Shown: positions 15,337 through 23,071 of the stretch, in pieces
Layout of the letters: the number at the start of each line of letters is the position of its first letter
Numbering within the stretch: position 1 is the stretch's first letter
Source: CAZXFG01 sp964640515
GTDB lineage: Bacteria; Patescibacteriota; Patescibacteriia; Magasanikbacterales; GWA2-37-8
NCBI GenBank assembly: GCA_964640515.1
Contig: CAZXFG010000006.1
Coordinates: 1 to 23,438, forward strand
Length of the DNA: 23,438 nucleotides
Direction of reading: 5' to 3'
The notes under the pieces: generated by a model
What the model saw: only the letters and a program-made list of their open reading frames with translations
Databases searched by the model: none
Told to the model about the DNA's origin: nothing
Program-made: the position numbers and the translations under genes

Positions 15337-15942
15337 ATGTACTCCCCCACTATCAACAACCTCATTGAATCCTTTAAAAAATTACCCTCGGTCGGGCAGC
15401 GCACGGCCGAGCGGTTTGTTTTTCATCTATTAAAAAGCGGCAAAAGCGAAACAAACCAGCTCCGTACTACTCTGGACGCTTTGCTGACTAACACTAAAAG
15501 CTGCGCCATTTGCTGGAATTTTGACGACTACAGCCCCTGCCGCATCTGCCAGAATAAAAAACGCGACCCCGCGACCATTTGCGTAGTGGCTGATCCGCAA
15601 GATATCCCGGCCCTGGAACGGACCGGAGAATTTCAAGGGCTATATCATGTGTTGCGCGGCGCCGTGCAAGCCGGAGACGAGGAAAGTTTGCAAAAAATAA
15701 AAATCCGCGAGTTGCTCTTGCGGATTAAAAATGACCGCGCGAAAAAAATAAAAGAAATTATTTTCGCCTTAAACCCCGACCTGCCCGGTGAAACCACGAT
15801 GTTGCTTCTGCAGAGAGAAATAAAAAAAATAAATCCCGCGCTTAAAATCTCCCGTCTGGCTCGCGGTCTTCCTATGGGAAGCGACCTGCAATACGCCGAC
15901 GAAATAACCTTGGGAAGCGCATATAAAAACAGGACATACTAG
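15337..15942 (+). CDS. recR: Recombination protein RecR
   Basis: RecR acts with RecO (and RecF) to load RecA at gaps. The 201-residue product has the helix-hairpin-helix segment LPSVGQRTAERF (about 16-27), the four-Cys zinc finger CAICWNFDDYSPCRIC (Cys 56, 59, 68, 71), and the Toprim domain ICVVADPQDIPALERTGEF with GLYHVLRGAV. Usual RecR has Glu rather than Ala in the VVEDP position; here it is VVADP. It starts two bases after ybaB. The stop codon lies in the loop of the terminator, so transcription ends right at the gene end. No SD of note. Confidence 0.95.
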   Translation: MYSPTINNLIESFKKLPSVGQRTAERFVFHLLKSGKSETNQLRTTLDALLTNTKSCAICWNFDDYSPCRICQNKKRDPATICVVADPQDIPALERTGEFQGLYHVLRGAVQAGDEESLQKIKIRELLLRIKNDRAKKIKEIIFALNPDLPGETTMLLLQREIKKINPALKISRLARGLPMGSDLQYADEITLGSAYKNRTY

Positions 15943-15964
15943 AGTATGTCCTGTTTTTTTTAAT
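15926..15964 (+). terminator. Bidirectional terminator between recR and ctpA
   Basis: Arms 15926-15940 and 15943-15957 are a perfect 15-bp palindrome (AAAACAGGACATACT) followed by T-rich sequence on both sides. The recR stop codon TAG is at 15940-15942, in the loop. The ctpA stop is 10 bases downstream on the other strand, so one hairpin serves both genes. Confidence 0.9.
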
Positions 15965-15967
15965 TGC

Positions 15968-17230
15968 CTATTTTTTTGTACTAAACAAAGTCAGAGCCTT
16001 TTTCAGCATGCTGTCTTGACCCGGCTTTTCTTTGTCATAATCCTGCTTAAATTCTATATCCGGCGTAATCCCCGCTTCATTTATATTTTTGCCGCCGGGC
16101 GTATACCACTCGGCCACAGTCAACTTCAAAGCCGATCCATCGGGAAAATTTTGGTACTCTTGCACCGAACCCTTGCCAAAAGTCGTTTCGCCTAAAATAG
16201 CGGCTTTGCCTCGGTCCTGCAAAGCGCCGGCTACAATTTCCGCGGCCGAAGCCGAGCCCTTATTTACCAAAACCACTGTTTTGTATTCAGCCAAACGATG
16301 CAGTCCCTTGGTCTCATGAATTTTTGTGGTTCCATTGGAATTTTTTTCACTGACAATAATCCCTTTATCTATCCACTCGCTGGCCATCTCTACGGCAGTT
16401 TCCAAATATCCACCCGGATTGTTGCGCAAATCCAGAATAATGCCCGTTACCTTTTGTTCCTTCATCTTATTAACATATTGGTCTAAAAGAAATATGGTAT
16501 TTTCATTGAACTGCATGATGCGTAAATAAGCGATATTGCCCGGCTGGAGTTTGTATAAAATGGCCGGGACATTTATTTTCGCCCGCACAATGGCCACCTT
16601 CCGTGTTTTACCGCTCCTGTTGACGGTCAAAACGACCTCTGTTTTGGCCGGTCCGCGTATTTTACTGACAGCGGTATTGATATCCATGCCTGTCGTGGCT
16701 TCTTCGTTGATAAACATAATTTTATCCCCGGGCAATAGACCGGCCTTTTCAGCCGGAGAATCAGGCAAAGGCGATACAATGACGAGCTGATTATCTCTGA
16801 CGGCGATTTCCGCTCCAATCCCTTCTAATTCGCCAGCCATATCTTTGCTGAATTCTTCCGCTTCTTTTGGCACGAAGTATAAAGAATACGGATCCCCGAT
16901 GCTGGCTACCAAACCTTGCAAAGCGCCATAAAATAAATCTTTATCCTGCAACTTATCTTTCTTGACATATTTTTCCCTGATCATGTCCCATACCGTCCAA
17001 AACTGACTGAAATCCATGGTGGAATGATTGATAAAACGGTCGTAAAAAATAGCTTCTATCTGCAATCCCTGGGCGTTGGTAACATCCTTTTTTAGTAAAA
17101 AAATCTGGCCGACCAGCAACCCCAGAGCGAAAGAAACAAAAATTAAAATCACTGACAAATAAGTGCCTAAATATTTTTTTGCTCTTTTTTGCGCCGGCGT
17201 TGGATTTAAAATTGGCTCAAAATTTTCCAT
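15968..17230 (-). CDS. ctpA: C-terminal processing peptidase, S41 family
   Basis: A 420-residue membrane-anchored periplasmic-side serine protease. One signal-anchor helix (about 23-47: YLSVILIFVSFALGLLVGQI) precedes a PDZ domain (about 130-205, with PDSPAEKAGLLPGDKIMFIN). The catalytic site is NKGSASAAEIVAGAL with Ser about 328, and FGKGSVQ with Lys about 353, the Ser-Lys pair of S41. Substrates are usually C-terminal tails of envelope proteins. It begins 9 bases after murA and ends at the shared terminator with recR, so murA-ctpA is an operon. No peptidoglycan-binding domain follows the protease. Confidence 0.95.
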   Translation of the reverse strand: MENFEPILNPTPAQKRAKKYLGTYLSVILIFVSFALGLLVGQIFLLKKDVTNAQGLQIEAIFYDRFINHSTMDFSQFWTVWDMIREKYVKKDKLQDKDLFYGALQGLVASIGDPYSLYFVPKEAEEFSKDMAGELEGIGAEIAVRDNQLVIVSPLPDSPAEKAGLLPGDKIMFINEEATTGMDINTAVSKIRGPAKTEVVLTVNRSGKTRKVAIVRAKINVPAILYKLQPGNIAYLRIMQFNENTIFLLDQYVNKMKEQKVTGIILDLRNNPGGYLETAVEMASEWIDKGIIVSEKNSNGTTKIHETKGLHRLAEYKTVVLVNKGSASAAEIVAGALQDRGKAAILGETTFGKGSVQEYQNFPDGSALKLTVAEWYTPGGKNINEAGITPDIEFKQDYDKEKPGQDSMLKKALTLFSTKK

Positions 17231-17239
17231 AAAAATAAA

Positions 17240-18544
17240 CTATTCATTAATTAATTTAATATCCGCCCCCGCTTTGTTTAAGGTGGCGTATAAATCTTCA
17301 TAACCGCGATCAATAGCGGAAATATTGCGCAAAATGGATTTTCCGGAAGCGGCCAGCATGCATATCAAGATATTTACGGCCGGACGCAGGGCAACCGGAG
17401 CAATCACTTCATTGGCTTTGAATTTGATCGGACCTTCCACCCACACCCGATGCGGGTCCAGCAAAGTAATATCCGCCCCTAACTTCTGTAACTCTAAATA
17501 ATAAACCGCGCGATTTTCATAAGCCCAATCATGAACTAAAGTGCGCCCTTCGGCTTGGGTTAAAATAGGCACAAACAATGGCAAATTATCTATATTTAAA
17601 CCGGGAAACGGCCGGCCGTAAATTTTATCCGGCAAAGCCGTGAGCGGACTGGGCGTAACCTCAATATCCACAATGACAAACTGTCCATTCTCGGATTTTC
17701 TTTTATCTTTTATTTTAAATTTTTGACCTAACACTTCCAATTTGCACAATTCCAATTCTAAAAATTCCAGCGGACAATTTTTTACCGTCAGACGCGATCC
17801 GGTGGTAATGGCGGCGGAAAGAAAAGTCATGGCCACAATCGGATCGGGCATAATCGGATAATCCTTGACCGGCTTGAGCGTCTTTACGCCGGTAATGGTC
17901 AAGGTTGTCGTGCCAATACCTTCAATTTTGGCGCCGGCTTCATTCAAAAAATAACAGAGATCCTGCACCATGTAATTGGCCGAAGCCATTTTGATGGTGG
18001 AAACGCCGGGAGACAATACGGCGGCCATAACGGCGTTTTCCGTGGTGGTATCGCCGGATTCATACATCACAATATCGGCCGAATGCAAAGCGGAATTTTT
18101 TACTTCGTAAAAATCAGCTTTTGATTCTATTTTTACTCCAAATTTTTCCAAAGCATACCAATGCGGACGCACGGTGCGATTACCCAGGCGACATCCGCCG
18201 GATTTGTATAATCTATAACCTTTAGACCGCGCGGCTAAAGCTCCCCAAAGCAAAACGGAAGAGCGTGTTACTTCGGAAGCATGGCGGTCAATCATCTCCA
18301 TTTGCAGTTCCTCGGACGCGTCCAATTCTATCTTTCCTTTTTCTTTTTTTACTATTTTAAGGCCAATGCTCTGCAACAGTTCAATAATACGATCCACTTC
18401 CTCTATTTCTGGCAAATCAACCAAACTGACTTTTCCCCGGATCATAACCGCGGCGCACAAAATAGCGACCGCCGAATTCTTGGCCGATTGATTGACTATT
18501 GTCCCCCGCAATTTTTTACCTCCGTTTATTACTAAATAAGCCAT
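17240..18544 (-). CDS. murA: UDP-N-acetylglucosamine 1-carboxyvinyltransferase MurA
   Basis: MurA transfers enolpyruvate from PEP to UDP-GlcNAc, the first committed step of peptidoglycan synthesis. From ATG 18544 it is 434 residues, a normal length. Landmarks are GGKKLRGTIVNQSAKNSAVA with Lys22, the SGGCRLGNRTVRPH loop with the fosfomycin-reactive Cys at about 118, and YESGDTTTENAVMAAVLSPG. The TTG at 18562 is rejected because it lies at the predicted transcription start. The gene has a strong promoter, a leader of about 20 bases and no SD. ctpA follows 9 bases downstream. Confidence 0.95.
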   Translation of the reverse strand: MAYLVINGGKKLRGTIVNQSAKNSAVAILCAAVMIRGKVSLVDLPEIEEVDRIIELLQSIGLKIVKKEKGKIELDASEELQMEMIDRHASEVTRSSVLLWGALAARSKGYRLYKSGGCRLGNRTVRPHWYALEKFGVKIESKADFYEVKNSALHSADIVMYESGDTTTENAVMAAVLSPGVSTIKMASANYMVQDLCYFLNEAGAKIEGIGTTTLTITGVKTLKPVKDYPIMPDPIVAMTFLSAAITTGSRLTVKNCPLEFLELELCKLEVLGQKFKIKDKRKSENGQFVIVDIEVTPSPLTALPDKIYGRPFPGLNIDNLPLFVPILTQAEGRTLVHDWAYENRAVYYLELQKLGADITLLDPHRVWVEGPIKFKANEVIAPVALRPAVNILICMLAASGKSILRNISAIDRGYEDLYATLNKAGADIKLINE

Positions 18545-18570
18545 ATTTTGATATAAAGACAAGTAAACCT

Positions 18571-18599
18571 ATTATATCCCAATCCGCCTTTTTTTTCAA
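18571..18599 (-). promoter_or_regulatory. Promoter of murA-ctpA
   Basis: On the minus strand TTGAAA (18599-18594), a 17-base spacer and a perfect TATAAT (18576-18571), preceded by a G-rich spacer end. Predicted start near 18564. Confidence 0.85.
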
Positions 18600-18600
18600 C

Positions 18601-18629
18601 TTGCTTTAATCGGTTGCTTACTTTAAGAT
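18601..18629 (+). promoter_or_regulatory. Possible promoter of the 73-aa gene
   Basis: TTGCTT (18601-18606), a 17-base spacer and TAAGAT (18624-18629). Moderate match; it directly abuts the divergent murA promoter. Confidence 0.4.
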
Positions 18630-18668
18630 AAGAAGAATGTTGTCTCAAAACGCAAAAGGAGAACGCCG

Positions 18669-18890
18669 ATGTGGAAATGCGAAAAAAAATGGGTAAGGCG
18701 TAAGAAACAAGAACCAACGAGAAAATACGGTTTCTTGCTTCTAGCAGGACAGGTGGAGGTGGATATCTCTGTCCATATAGAGGGTGGACGGTATTCTTAT
18801 GGAAAAATCAGCGCCGCCCTGCTCGCCGCCTCATTGGAGGCGGAAAGCAAACTGTACGAGAAGTTGCCCGGCCTGCGACCCCCCGGATGA
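18669..18890 (+). CDS. Hypothetical protein, 73 aa, with strong SD
   Basis: I do not recognise this protein. It begins with a very basic stretch, MWKCEKKWVRRKKQEPTRKY, then GFLLLAGQVEVDISVHIEGG, and a possible helix SYGKISAALLAASLEAESKL ending GLRPPG. The start is well supported by AAGGAG with a 7-base spacer to the ATG, one of four genes in the window with a canonical SD. The second half is GC-rich (35 of 60 in the line at 18781), the first half less so. Only three bases past the stop a terminator-like hairpin starts. The 3' region to 19064 contains two more hairpins. It could be a small RNA-binding or regulatory protein, but nothing proves it. Confidence 0.55.
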   Translation: MWKCEKKWVRRKKQEPTRKYGFLLLAGQVEVDISVHIEGGRYSYGKISAALLAASLEAESKLYEKLPGLRPPG

Positions 18891-18892
18891 CG

Positions 18893-18921
18893 ACCGGCGC
18901 CATGTCTTTGGCGCGGTTTTC
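18893..18921 (+). terminator. Terminator-like hairpin after the 73-aa gene
   Basis: ACC-G-GCGCCA pairs with TGGCGC-GGT (9 bp with one bulged G), followed by TTTTCTCTC. It starts three bases after the stop codon. Confidence 0.6.
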
Positions 18922-18924
18922 TCT

Positions 18925-18970
18925 CTGGGGACACGATGTTCTTTCAACCCGCGCGCTCTCCGGTCCCCAG
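18925..18970 (+). other. Perfect 8-bp inverted repeat with 30-base interior
   Basis: CTGGGGAC (18925-18932) and GTCCCCAG (18963-18970) are exact complements. It lies between the two terminator-like hairpins in a stretch of about 200 bases without a gene. The role is unknown. Confidence 0.45.
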
Positions 18971-19036
18971 ATACTCTTAAGGAATAAACTTTCATTAAGA
19001 ATAAAAAGACCGAAGGGCTCAAATAATATATAAGAC

Positions 19037-19064
19037 TCCGCCCTCCGGCGGATTTTTATTTTTT
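19037..19064 (+). terminator. Intrinsic terminator upstream of the PEGA gene
   Basis: TCCGCC-CTCC-GGCGGA followed by TTTTTATTTTTT, a near-ideal terminator. The T-tract runs into the -35 of the PEGA gene promoter. Confidence 0.85.
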
Positions 19065-19091
19065 GACTTTTCGCGTAATTTCGGCTAAAAT
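19063..19091 (+). promoter_or_regulatory. Promoter of the PEGA-domain gene
   Basis: TTGACT (19063-19068), a 17-base spacer and TAAAAT (19086-19091). Predicted start near 19098, two bases before the ATG at 19100: a nearly leaderless message. The TTG at 19091 overlaps the -10 and cannot be the start. Confidence 0.75.
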
Positions 19092-19099
19092 TGGTTGAT

Positions 19100-20461
19100 A
19101 TGGAATATCCGGGCAGTAAATTATCACACAAAATAAGGGTGGCGATTTTGGTGACATACATCACCGCTTTTTTTATTCTTTGTCCGCTCACTATCCTCTA
19201 CTCCAGCGGTTATCGCTATGATTGGCAACACGGCTTTCCCAAACGCACCGGAGCGATCAGCATCAATGTGGAGCCGGCCGACGCTCAAGTTTCTTTAAAT
19301 GAGGTGGAAGTGAAACGGGGCATCAATGAAAAAGAAGTGCGATTAAATAGCGTGCCGCCGGGAAAATATATCATAAAAATTACCAAATCGGGATATTTTG
19401 ATTGGGTAAAAGATGTGGAAGTAAAAGAAATGCAAACCGTGTATATCAAAGAAACGATTTTAATGAAAAAAGAAACCCCGCAAGCGCTGGATGAAGGATG
19501 GGTGGGAGCGATTTCTCTTTCTCCGGACGGCCGTTATCTGGCCTATGCCAAGGCCGCGGACATGGGAGCGGAAATTTGGCTAAGAGACACGAGTGATAAC
19601 GCCAACAAATTATTTTTGAATTTTAAAAATCGGGAAGTATCGTTTGCCTGGGGAGAAAAAAATAAATATTTGATCATAAGCGACGCGGAATCGCCTTATG
19701 ATTCGGTGGTAATCGCGCCTTTGGACGCGCCGGATAAATATTTTGATTTGGTAAAAAAAATCAAATACCCCGTAGATAAATACCAATGGAAAAAATCTTT
19801 AGAGCCGGAATTATTTTTCAGCACCGATCTGAAAATCATGTCGATTTTTCCCGCGACGCAAAAAATGTTGACGCTGGCTAAAAATACTTTTTTGGATTGG
19901 CACATGGAAAACGGACAGCTCTGGACTCTGGAAACCAATACTACGACGGCTAAAATAGACATTTACAAAGACGCTATCGGTTTCAAAGAAATTTTTAATT
20001 CTTTAGACGCCAATCCGCTGGGCCAAGAATGGAATAAAACGCAAATATTAATGGCTTTAAGAGATAATGTCCTGCTGAAAGATCGCGCTAAAATGGAAAC
20101 TCTGCTGGTAACGAAAAATAAAAAAATTACTCTGGCCGGTGAAAAATTTTTCATTTCAGAGTATAATAATTGGTGGCTGATCTGGTCCCCTTGGGAATTG
20201 TGGGGCTACGCCGAGGGCGGAGATCCTGTTTTGTTGAATCGCTCCGGCGAACAACTGCGCGAAGTATTGTCCATGGATAAATTTAACGCTCTTACTCTGA
20301 CTTGGGCCAACAGCACCACCGCGCTTTACCCGTATTATTTGGTGACTCATACTTTTATTGACACGCCTATCACTGACGCGGATGTGGATACTAAAAATAG
20401 AATCTTTTACTTTAGCGGAAGCATTAAAGGGCAAAGCGGACTGTGGCAATTGGTATATTAA
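19100..20461 (+). CDS. PEGA-domain membrane-anchored protein
   Basis: A 453-residue protein with one N-terminal membrane anchor (RVAILVTYITAFFILCPLTI), then a PEGA domain: GAISINVEPADAQVSLN through VPPGKYIIKITKSGYFDWVK, a surface beta-sandwich repeat found in S-layer-linked and bacterial envelope proteins. The rest, from about residue 125, starts with LSPDGRYLAYAKAADMGAEIW and resembles a TolB-like beta-propeller. It is therefore probably an extracytoplasmic protein anchored in the membrane, of unknown ligand. The ATG at 19100 is fixed by the promoter. rnhA follows 44 bases downstream. Confidence 0.85.
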   Translation: MEYPGSKLSHKIRVAILVTYITAFFILCPLTILYSSGYRYDWQHGFPKRTGAISINVEPADAQVSLNEVEVKRGINEKEVRLNSVPPGKYIIKITKSGYFDWVKDVEVKEMQTVYIKETILMKKETPQALDEGWVGAISLSPDGRYLAYAKAADMGAEIWLRDTSDNANKLFLNFKNREVSFAWGEKNKYLIISDAESPYDSVVIAPLDAPDKYFDLVKKIKYPVDKYQWKKSLEPELFFSTDLKIMSIFPATQKMLTLAKNTFLDWHMENGQLWTLETNTTTAKIDIYKDAIGFKEIFNSLDANPLGQEWNKTQILMALRDNVLLKDRAKMETLLVTKNKKITLAGEKFFISEYNNWWLIWSPWELWGYAEGGDPVLLNRSGEQLREVLSMDKFNALTLTWANSTTALYPYYLVTHTFIDTPITDADVDTKNRIFYFSGSIKGQSGLWQLVY

Positions 20462-20505
20462 AAATGTCGCTCGAAATATAATTAAATCTTTCTTGATAAC
20501 TCAAT

Positions 20506-20907
20506 ATGAAATTAATTGTATACTCGGATGGCGGGGCGCGGGGAAATCCGGGACCGGCCGCGATTGGAGTGGTGGTCAAAACAGAAAACGGAAAAAATCT
20601 GGCCGCTTATGGCGAATATCTGGGAGAACAAACGAATAATTACGCCGAATACATGGGTTTGATTTCCGGCCTTAAAAAAGCTAAGGAGCTCGGAGCCACT
20701 GAAGTGGAATGTATTTTGGATAGCGAACTGGTGACCAAACAAATGCAAAGAAAGTATAAAGTACGCGAACCGACTTTGCAAAAATTATTTATCCAAGCCT
20801 ACAATGCTTCTTCAACTTTCAAAAAGGTAACTTACAAGCATATTCTTCGCGCCGGGAACAAAGAAGCGGATGAACTAGTAAACGAAACTTTAGACCATCA
20901 TAAATAA
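20506..20907 (+). CDS. rnhA: Ribonuclease HI (RNase H-like, RVT_3 type)
   Basis: RNase HI degrades the RNA strand of RNA-DNA hybrids. The catalytic acids are visible: Asp8 in YSDGGARGNPGPAAIG, Glu48 in NNYAEYMGLI, Asp72 in CILDSELV, and Asp122 in AGNKEADELVN. The 133-residue length and the SDGGARGNPGP start fit the short bacterial/archaeal RNase HI group that lacks the basic protrusion. No SD is seen; a TATAAT-like run (AAATATAATT) lies about 20-30 bases upstream without a good -35. Its stop codon touches the left arm of the nested terminator hairpin. Confidence 0.94.
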   Translation: MKLIVYSDGGARGNPGPAAIGVVVKTENGKNLAAYGEYLGEQTNNYAEYMGLISGLKKAKELGATEVECILDSELVTKQMQRKYKVREPTLQKLFIQAYNASSTFKKVTYKHILRAGNKEADELVNETLDHHK

Positions 20908-21028
20908 AAAGCAGGGTATACTCTTTCGCAAACATTGTCGGCTCGCCCGCGGACTCGCCGCACTTCAGATCTCACCCCGACGCCATGTCGGGGTTCCGAT
21001 ATGTTGCTCAAGAGTATACCCTGCTTTT
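20907..21028. terminator. Nested 122-nt hairpin between rnhA and the DUF5666 gene
   Basis: Outer arms 20907-20925 and 21010-21028 are a perfect 19-bp inverted repeat (AAAAGCAGGGTATACTCTT) with T-rich sequence on both sides, so they can terminate both converging genes. The 84-base interior has its own hairpin CCCCGAC-GCCAT-GTCGGGG (20975-20993). The interior also has a GCCCGCGGACTCGCC stretch whose core recurs in the mnmA repeat. It looks like a terminator with an element inserted in its loop. Confidence 0.75.
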
Positions 21029-21039
21029 ATTTTTATTAA

Positions 21040-21867
21040 TTACTGAGTAGCCGTAGAATTGGCTTCGGTGATTTTCTTTAGGATAGCTTCCAGCTCGGCT
21101 TGAGCTTTGGCTAAATTGCTTTTGATTAATTCTACTTTCTTTTCCCAAGAAGCTTTCTTGACTTCCAATTGTTTCATCAATCTTTCCTTTTCACCAATCT
21201 TAATGGTCACGGAATCGGCTGTCACTTCATTGACCGCTTGGCGCACCACGCCGCGCACCACTACTTCATCTCCCACTTTCATGTCGGCCAAAGTCGGATT
21301 GGTCACGCCAGCTTTATAAAACTTAGTGGCGCTAGTCACAAACACCCTGTACTCTTTGTCGTTATTTTTGATAGTGAAGGTGTTAGCGGCCGTATCCACA
21401 GCCGTTACTGCACCTTTAGCGGCATTGAAAGTAATATTAATAGATTCATCTTTAACCATGGTGGCGTTGACTGAACCGTCAGTTTGCAATTTGCCGGTAA
21501 CGCTTAATTTATCACCCACGGCCAATTCGGAAAAATCCGCCCGACCCATGTATTTGCGCACTATTTTAGTATCTTTGGTCACATGCACAACTACAGCACT
21601 GGTGGTCGTGGGAAAAACGCCGGGGTAATTCTTTAAACTCTTGGGGGAAATCTTGGTTAATTGCAGAGTGATATCCACCGGCAGAACCGTACCGCTAATC
21701 GCGGTAATGCCGCCCCAGAGATTTATGGCTCGTGGTTGATAAACTACTACTGGAGATTTTTTGGCCGATTCCGATTTTCCATTATTTCCATTTTTATTGG
21801 CCAAAGCCGGTAGAGCTAAGGACAAAGAAAGCAAAGCGACTAATAAAGCGATAAATAATTTCTTCAT
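21040..21867 (-). CDS. Secreted DUF5666-domain protein
   Basis: A 275-residue exported protein. The signal peptide is MKKLFIALLVALLSLSLALP with an ALANK cleavage region. Two or more beta-rich DUF5666 units follow, e.g. NLWGGITAISGTVLPVDITL, LSVTGKLQTDGSVNATMVKD and VVVRGVVRQAVNEVTADSVT, an OB-like fold of unknown ligand. The last 50 residues are a charged coiled coil (MKQLEVKKASWEKKVELIKS then AQAELEAILKKI). It is the third gene after an ECF sigma factor and a DUF5667 protein, so it is likely a target or sensor of that unit. The start lies 10 bases after the DUF5667 stop and has no SD. Confidence 0.85.
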   Translation of the reverse strand: MKKLFIALLVALLSLSLALPALANKNGNNGKSESAKKSPVVVYQPRAINLWGGITAISGTVLPVDITLQLTKISPKSLKNYPGVFPTTTSAVVVHVTKDTKIVRKYMGRADFSELAVGDKLSVTGKLQTDGSVNATMVKDESINITFNAAKGAVTAVDTAANTFTIKNNDKEYRVFVTSATKFYKAGVTNPTLADMKVGDEVVVRGVVRQAVNEVTADSVTIKIGEKERLMKQLEVKKASWEKKVELIKSNLAKAQAELEAILKKITEANSTATQ

Positions 21868-21877
21868 ACGATTAAAA

Positions 21878-22513
21878 TTAATTATTAAATTTAATTTTTC
21901 CGTTTCCGACCCGCCCCTCTTTGGGGGCTGAAACAGATTTATCTTGTTTTTTATCTTCTATTTTTTCCAATTTCTTTTCCAATCTTTCTTGGCGCAGTTC
22001 AGCTGTTTTTTCCAAACGCTCTTTTATCTTGGGCTTCAACTCTTTATCCTTTAATTGCATCTTCTCCAATATTTTTTCCGTATTGGCGAGCTGACTTTCC
22101 ACTTTTTCTATTTTTTTATCCAACTGCTCAACATTTTTTCCTTGTTTTTTGTTTACCACAGCTTCAGCTTCGCGACGCGCCAATTGTTTGAGATAAAATT
22201 TAGCTTTGGCCTCGGGTCTGATTTGAATTGCTTCTTCCGCTTGTTCCAATTTTTGTTTTACTGGATAAAGCAAAGTACCTTCAGTAACTTCTGGACTGTT
22301 ATAGGCATAAACTCCGGTGCCCAAGCTGGCTACAACCAATAAACTCATTACGCCAACCGCGCTCCATTTAAACCAAACCTGCCTGTACCAAAATACTGGC
22401 TGTTCCGCCTCCAAAACTTGCTCTAATCGCGTCCATAGCTGTTTCTTAAATTGAGAATCTGGGGTCAGCGTTCGTTTGGTTTTCCATAAATTGTAAGAAA
22501 TTTTGAGGTTCAT
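21878..22513 (-). CDS. DUF5667-domain membrane protein, probable anti-sigma partner
   Basis: A 211-residue protein: about 48 cytoplasmic residues (MNLKISYNLWKTKRTLTPDS and on), one membrane helix (WSAVGVMSLLVVASLGTGVY), then the DUF5667 region YNSPEVTEGTLLYPVKQKLE with KFYLKQLARREAEAV, and a long Lys/Glu-rich coiled coil to the end. A short cytoplasmic N-terminus, one helix and an extracytoplasmic domain directly after an ECF sigma gene is the usual plan of an anti-sigma factor; I infer this role from context and topology, not from a zinc-binding anti-sigma motif, which is absent. It begins 4 bases after the sigma gene. Confidence 0.8.
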   Translation of the reverse strand: MNLKISYNLWKTKRTLTPDSQFKKQLWTRLEQVLEAEQPVFWYRQVWFKWSAVGVMSLLVVASLGTGVYAYNSPEVTEGTLLYPVKQKLEQAEEAIQIRPEAKAKFYLKQLARREAEAVVNKKQGKNVEQLDKKIEKVESQLANTEKILEKMQLKDKELKPKIKERLEKTAELRQERLEKKLEKIEDKKQDKSVSAPKEGRVGNGKIKFNN

Positions 22514-22517
22514 AGGT

Positions 22518-23036
22518 TTAAATTTTGGCGCGTATTTTTTTAATTACCCGATGAACGGCGACCTTGATGGCTGTTTCAGTCTTCCCTTTCATCTCGGCAA
22601 TCTCTGAATAACTATACCCAAAAAGGTAGTGAAAGGTTACAATTTCCCGCTCGCCATCGTCTAATTTGGCTAATAAATCATAAATTTCCTGTTTTAGTTG
22701 TAACTGGCGAAAATTTAAAAAAGCCTGCTTGAGCCAATAAGCTTCGCTCCCATTTTCCCCTTCTTCGGTAGCTTTTGACAGGCTTTCCATTGGCTTCTGG
22801 TCACGCCAATAATTAGCCAAATGATTTTTGGCAATAGTGAAAATCCAAGCCGAACGGCTTATTTTCTCATCAAAATCATTAAAATTCTTCAGAGCTTTGA
22901 TAAAAATCTCTGATACTAAATCTTCGGCCAATTCCTTGTTTTTGTTAGCCCGAAAAAAGACAAAACGGTAAATTTTGTCTATATTTTCCTGATAAAACTT
23001 TTCAAAATCTTTTTTGATTGGATTTTGGTCAGTCAT
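22518..23036 (-). CDS. ECF-type RNA polymerase sigma factor
   Basis: A 172-residue sigma-70 family factor with only regions 2 and 4. Region 2: FYQENIDKIYRFVFFRANKN, ELAEDLVSEIFIKALKNF and RSAWIFTIAKNHLANYWRD. Region 4: LDDGEREIVTFHYLFGYSYS then EIAEMKGKTETAIKVAVHRV. Such factors direct polymerase to envelope or stress genes and are usually held by a membrane anti-sigma factor, here probably the DUF5667 protein 4 bases downstream. The message appears leaderless: the promoter at 23071-23043 puts the transcription start on the ATG at 23036. The gene is divergent from the Cys-rich 85-aa gene. Confidence 0.93.
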   Translation of the reverse strand: MTDQNPIKKDFEKFYQENIDKIYRFVFFRANKNKELAEDLVSEIFIKALKNFNDFDEKISRSAWIFTIAKNHLANYWRDQKPMESLSKATEEGENGSEAYWLKQAFLNFRQLQLKQEIYDLLAKLDDGEREIVTFHYLFGYSYSEIAEMKGKTETAIKVAVHRVIKKIRAKI

Positions 23037-23042
23037 GTTAAA

Positions 23043-23071
23043 ACTATATCAAAAAACCGTCTGGTTGACAA
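23043..23071 (-). promoter_or_regulatory. Promoter of the sigma factor operon
   Basis: On the minus strand TTGTCA (23071-23066), a 17-base spacer and TATAGT (23048-23043), with TG one base upstream of the -10 (TGATATAGT). The start falls at 23036-23037, i.e. on the initiating ATG. The -35 overlaps the TTGACA of the divergent promoter. Confidence 0.8.
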
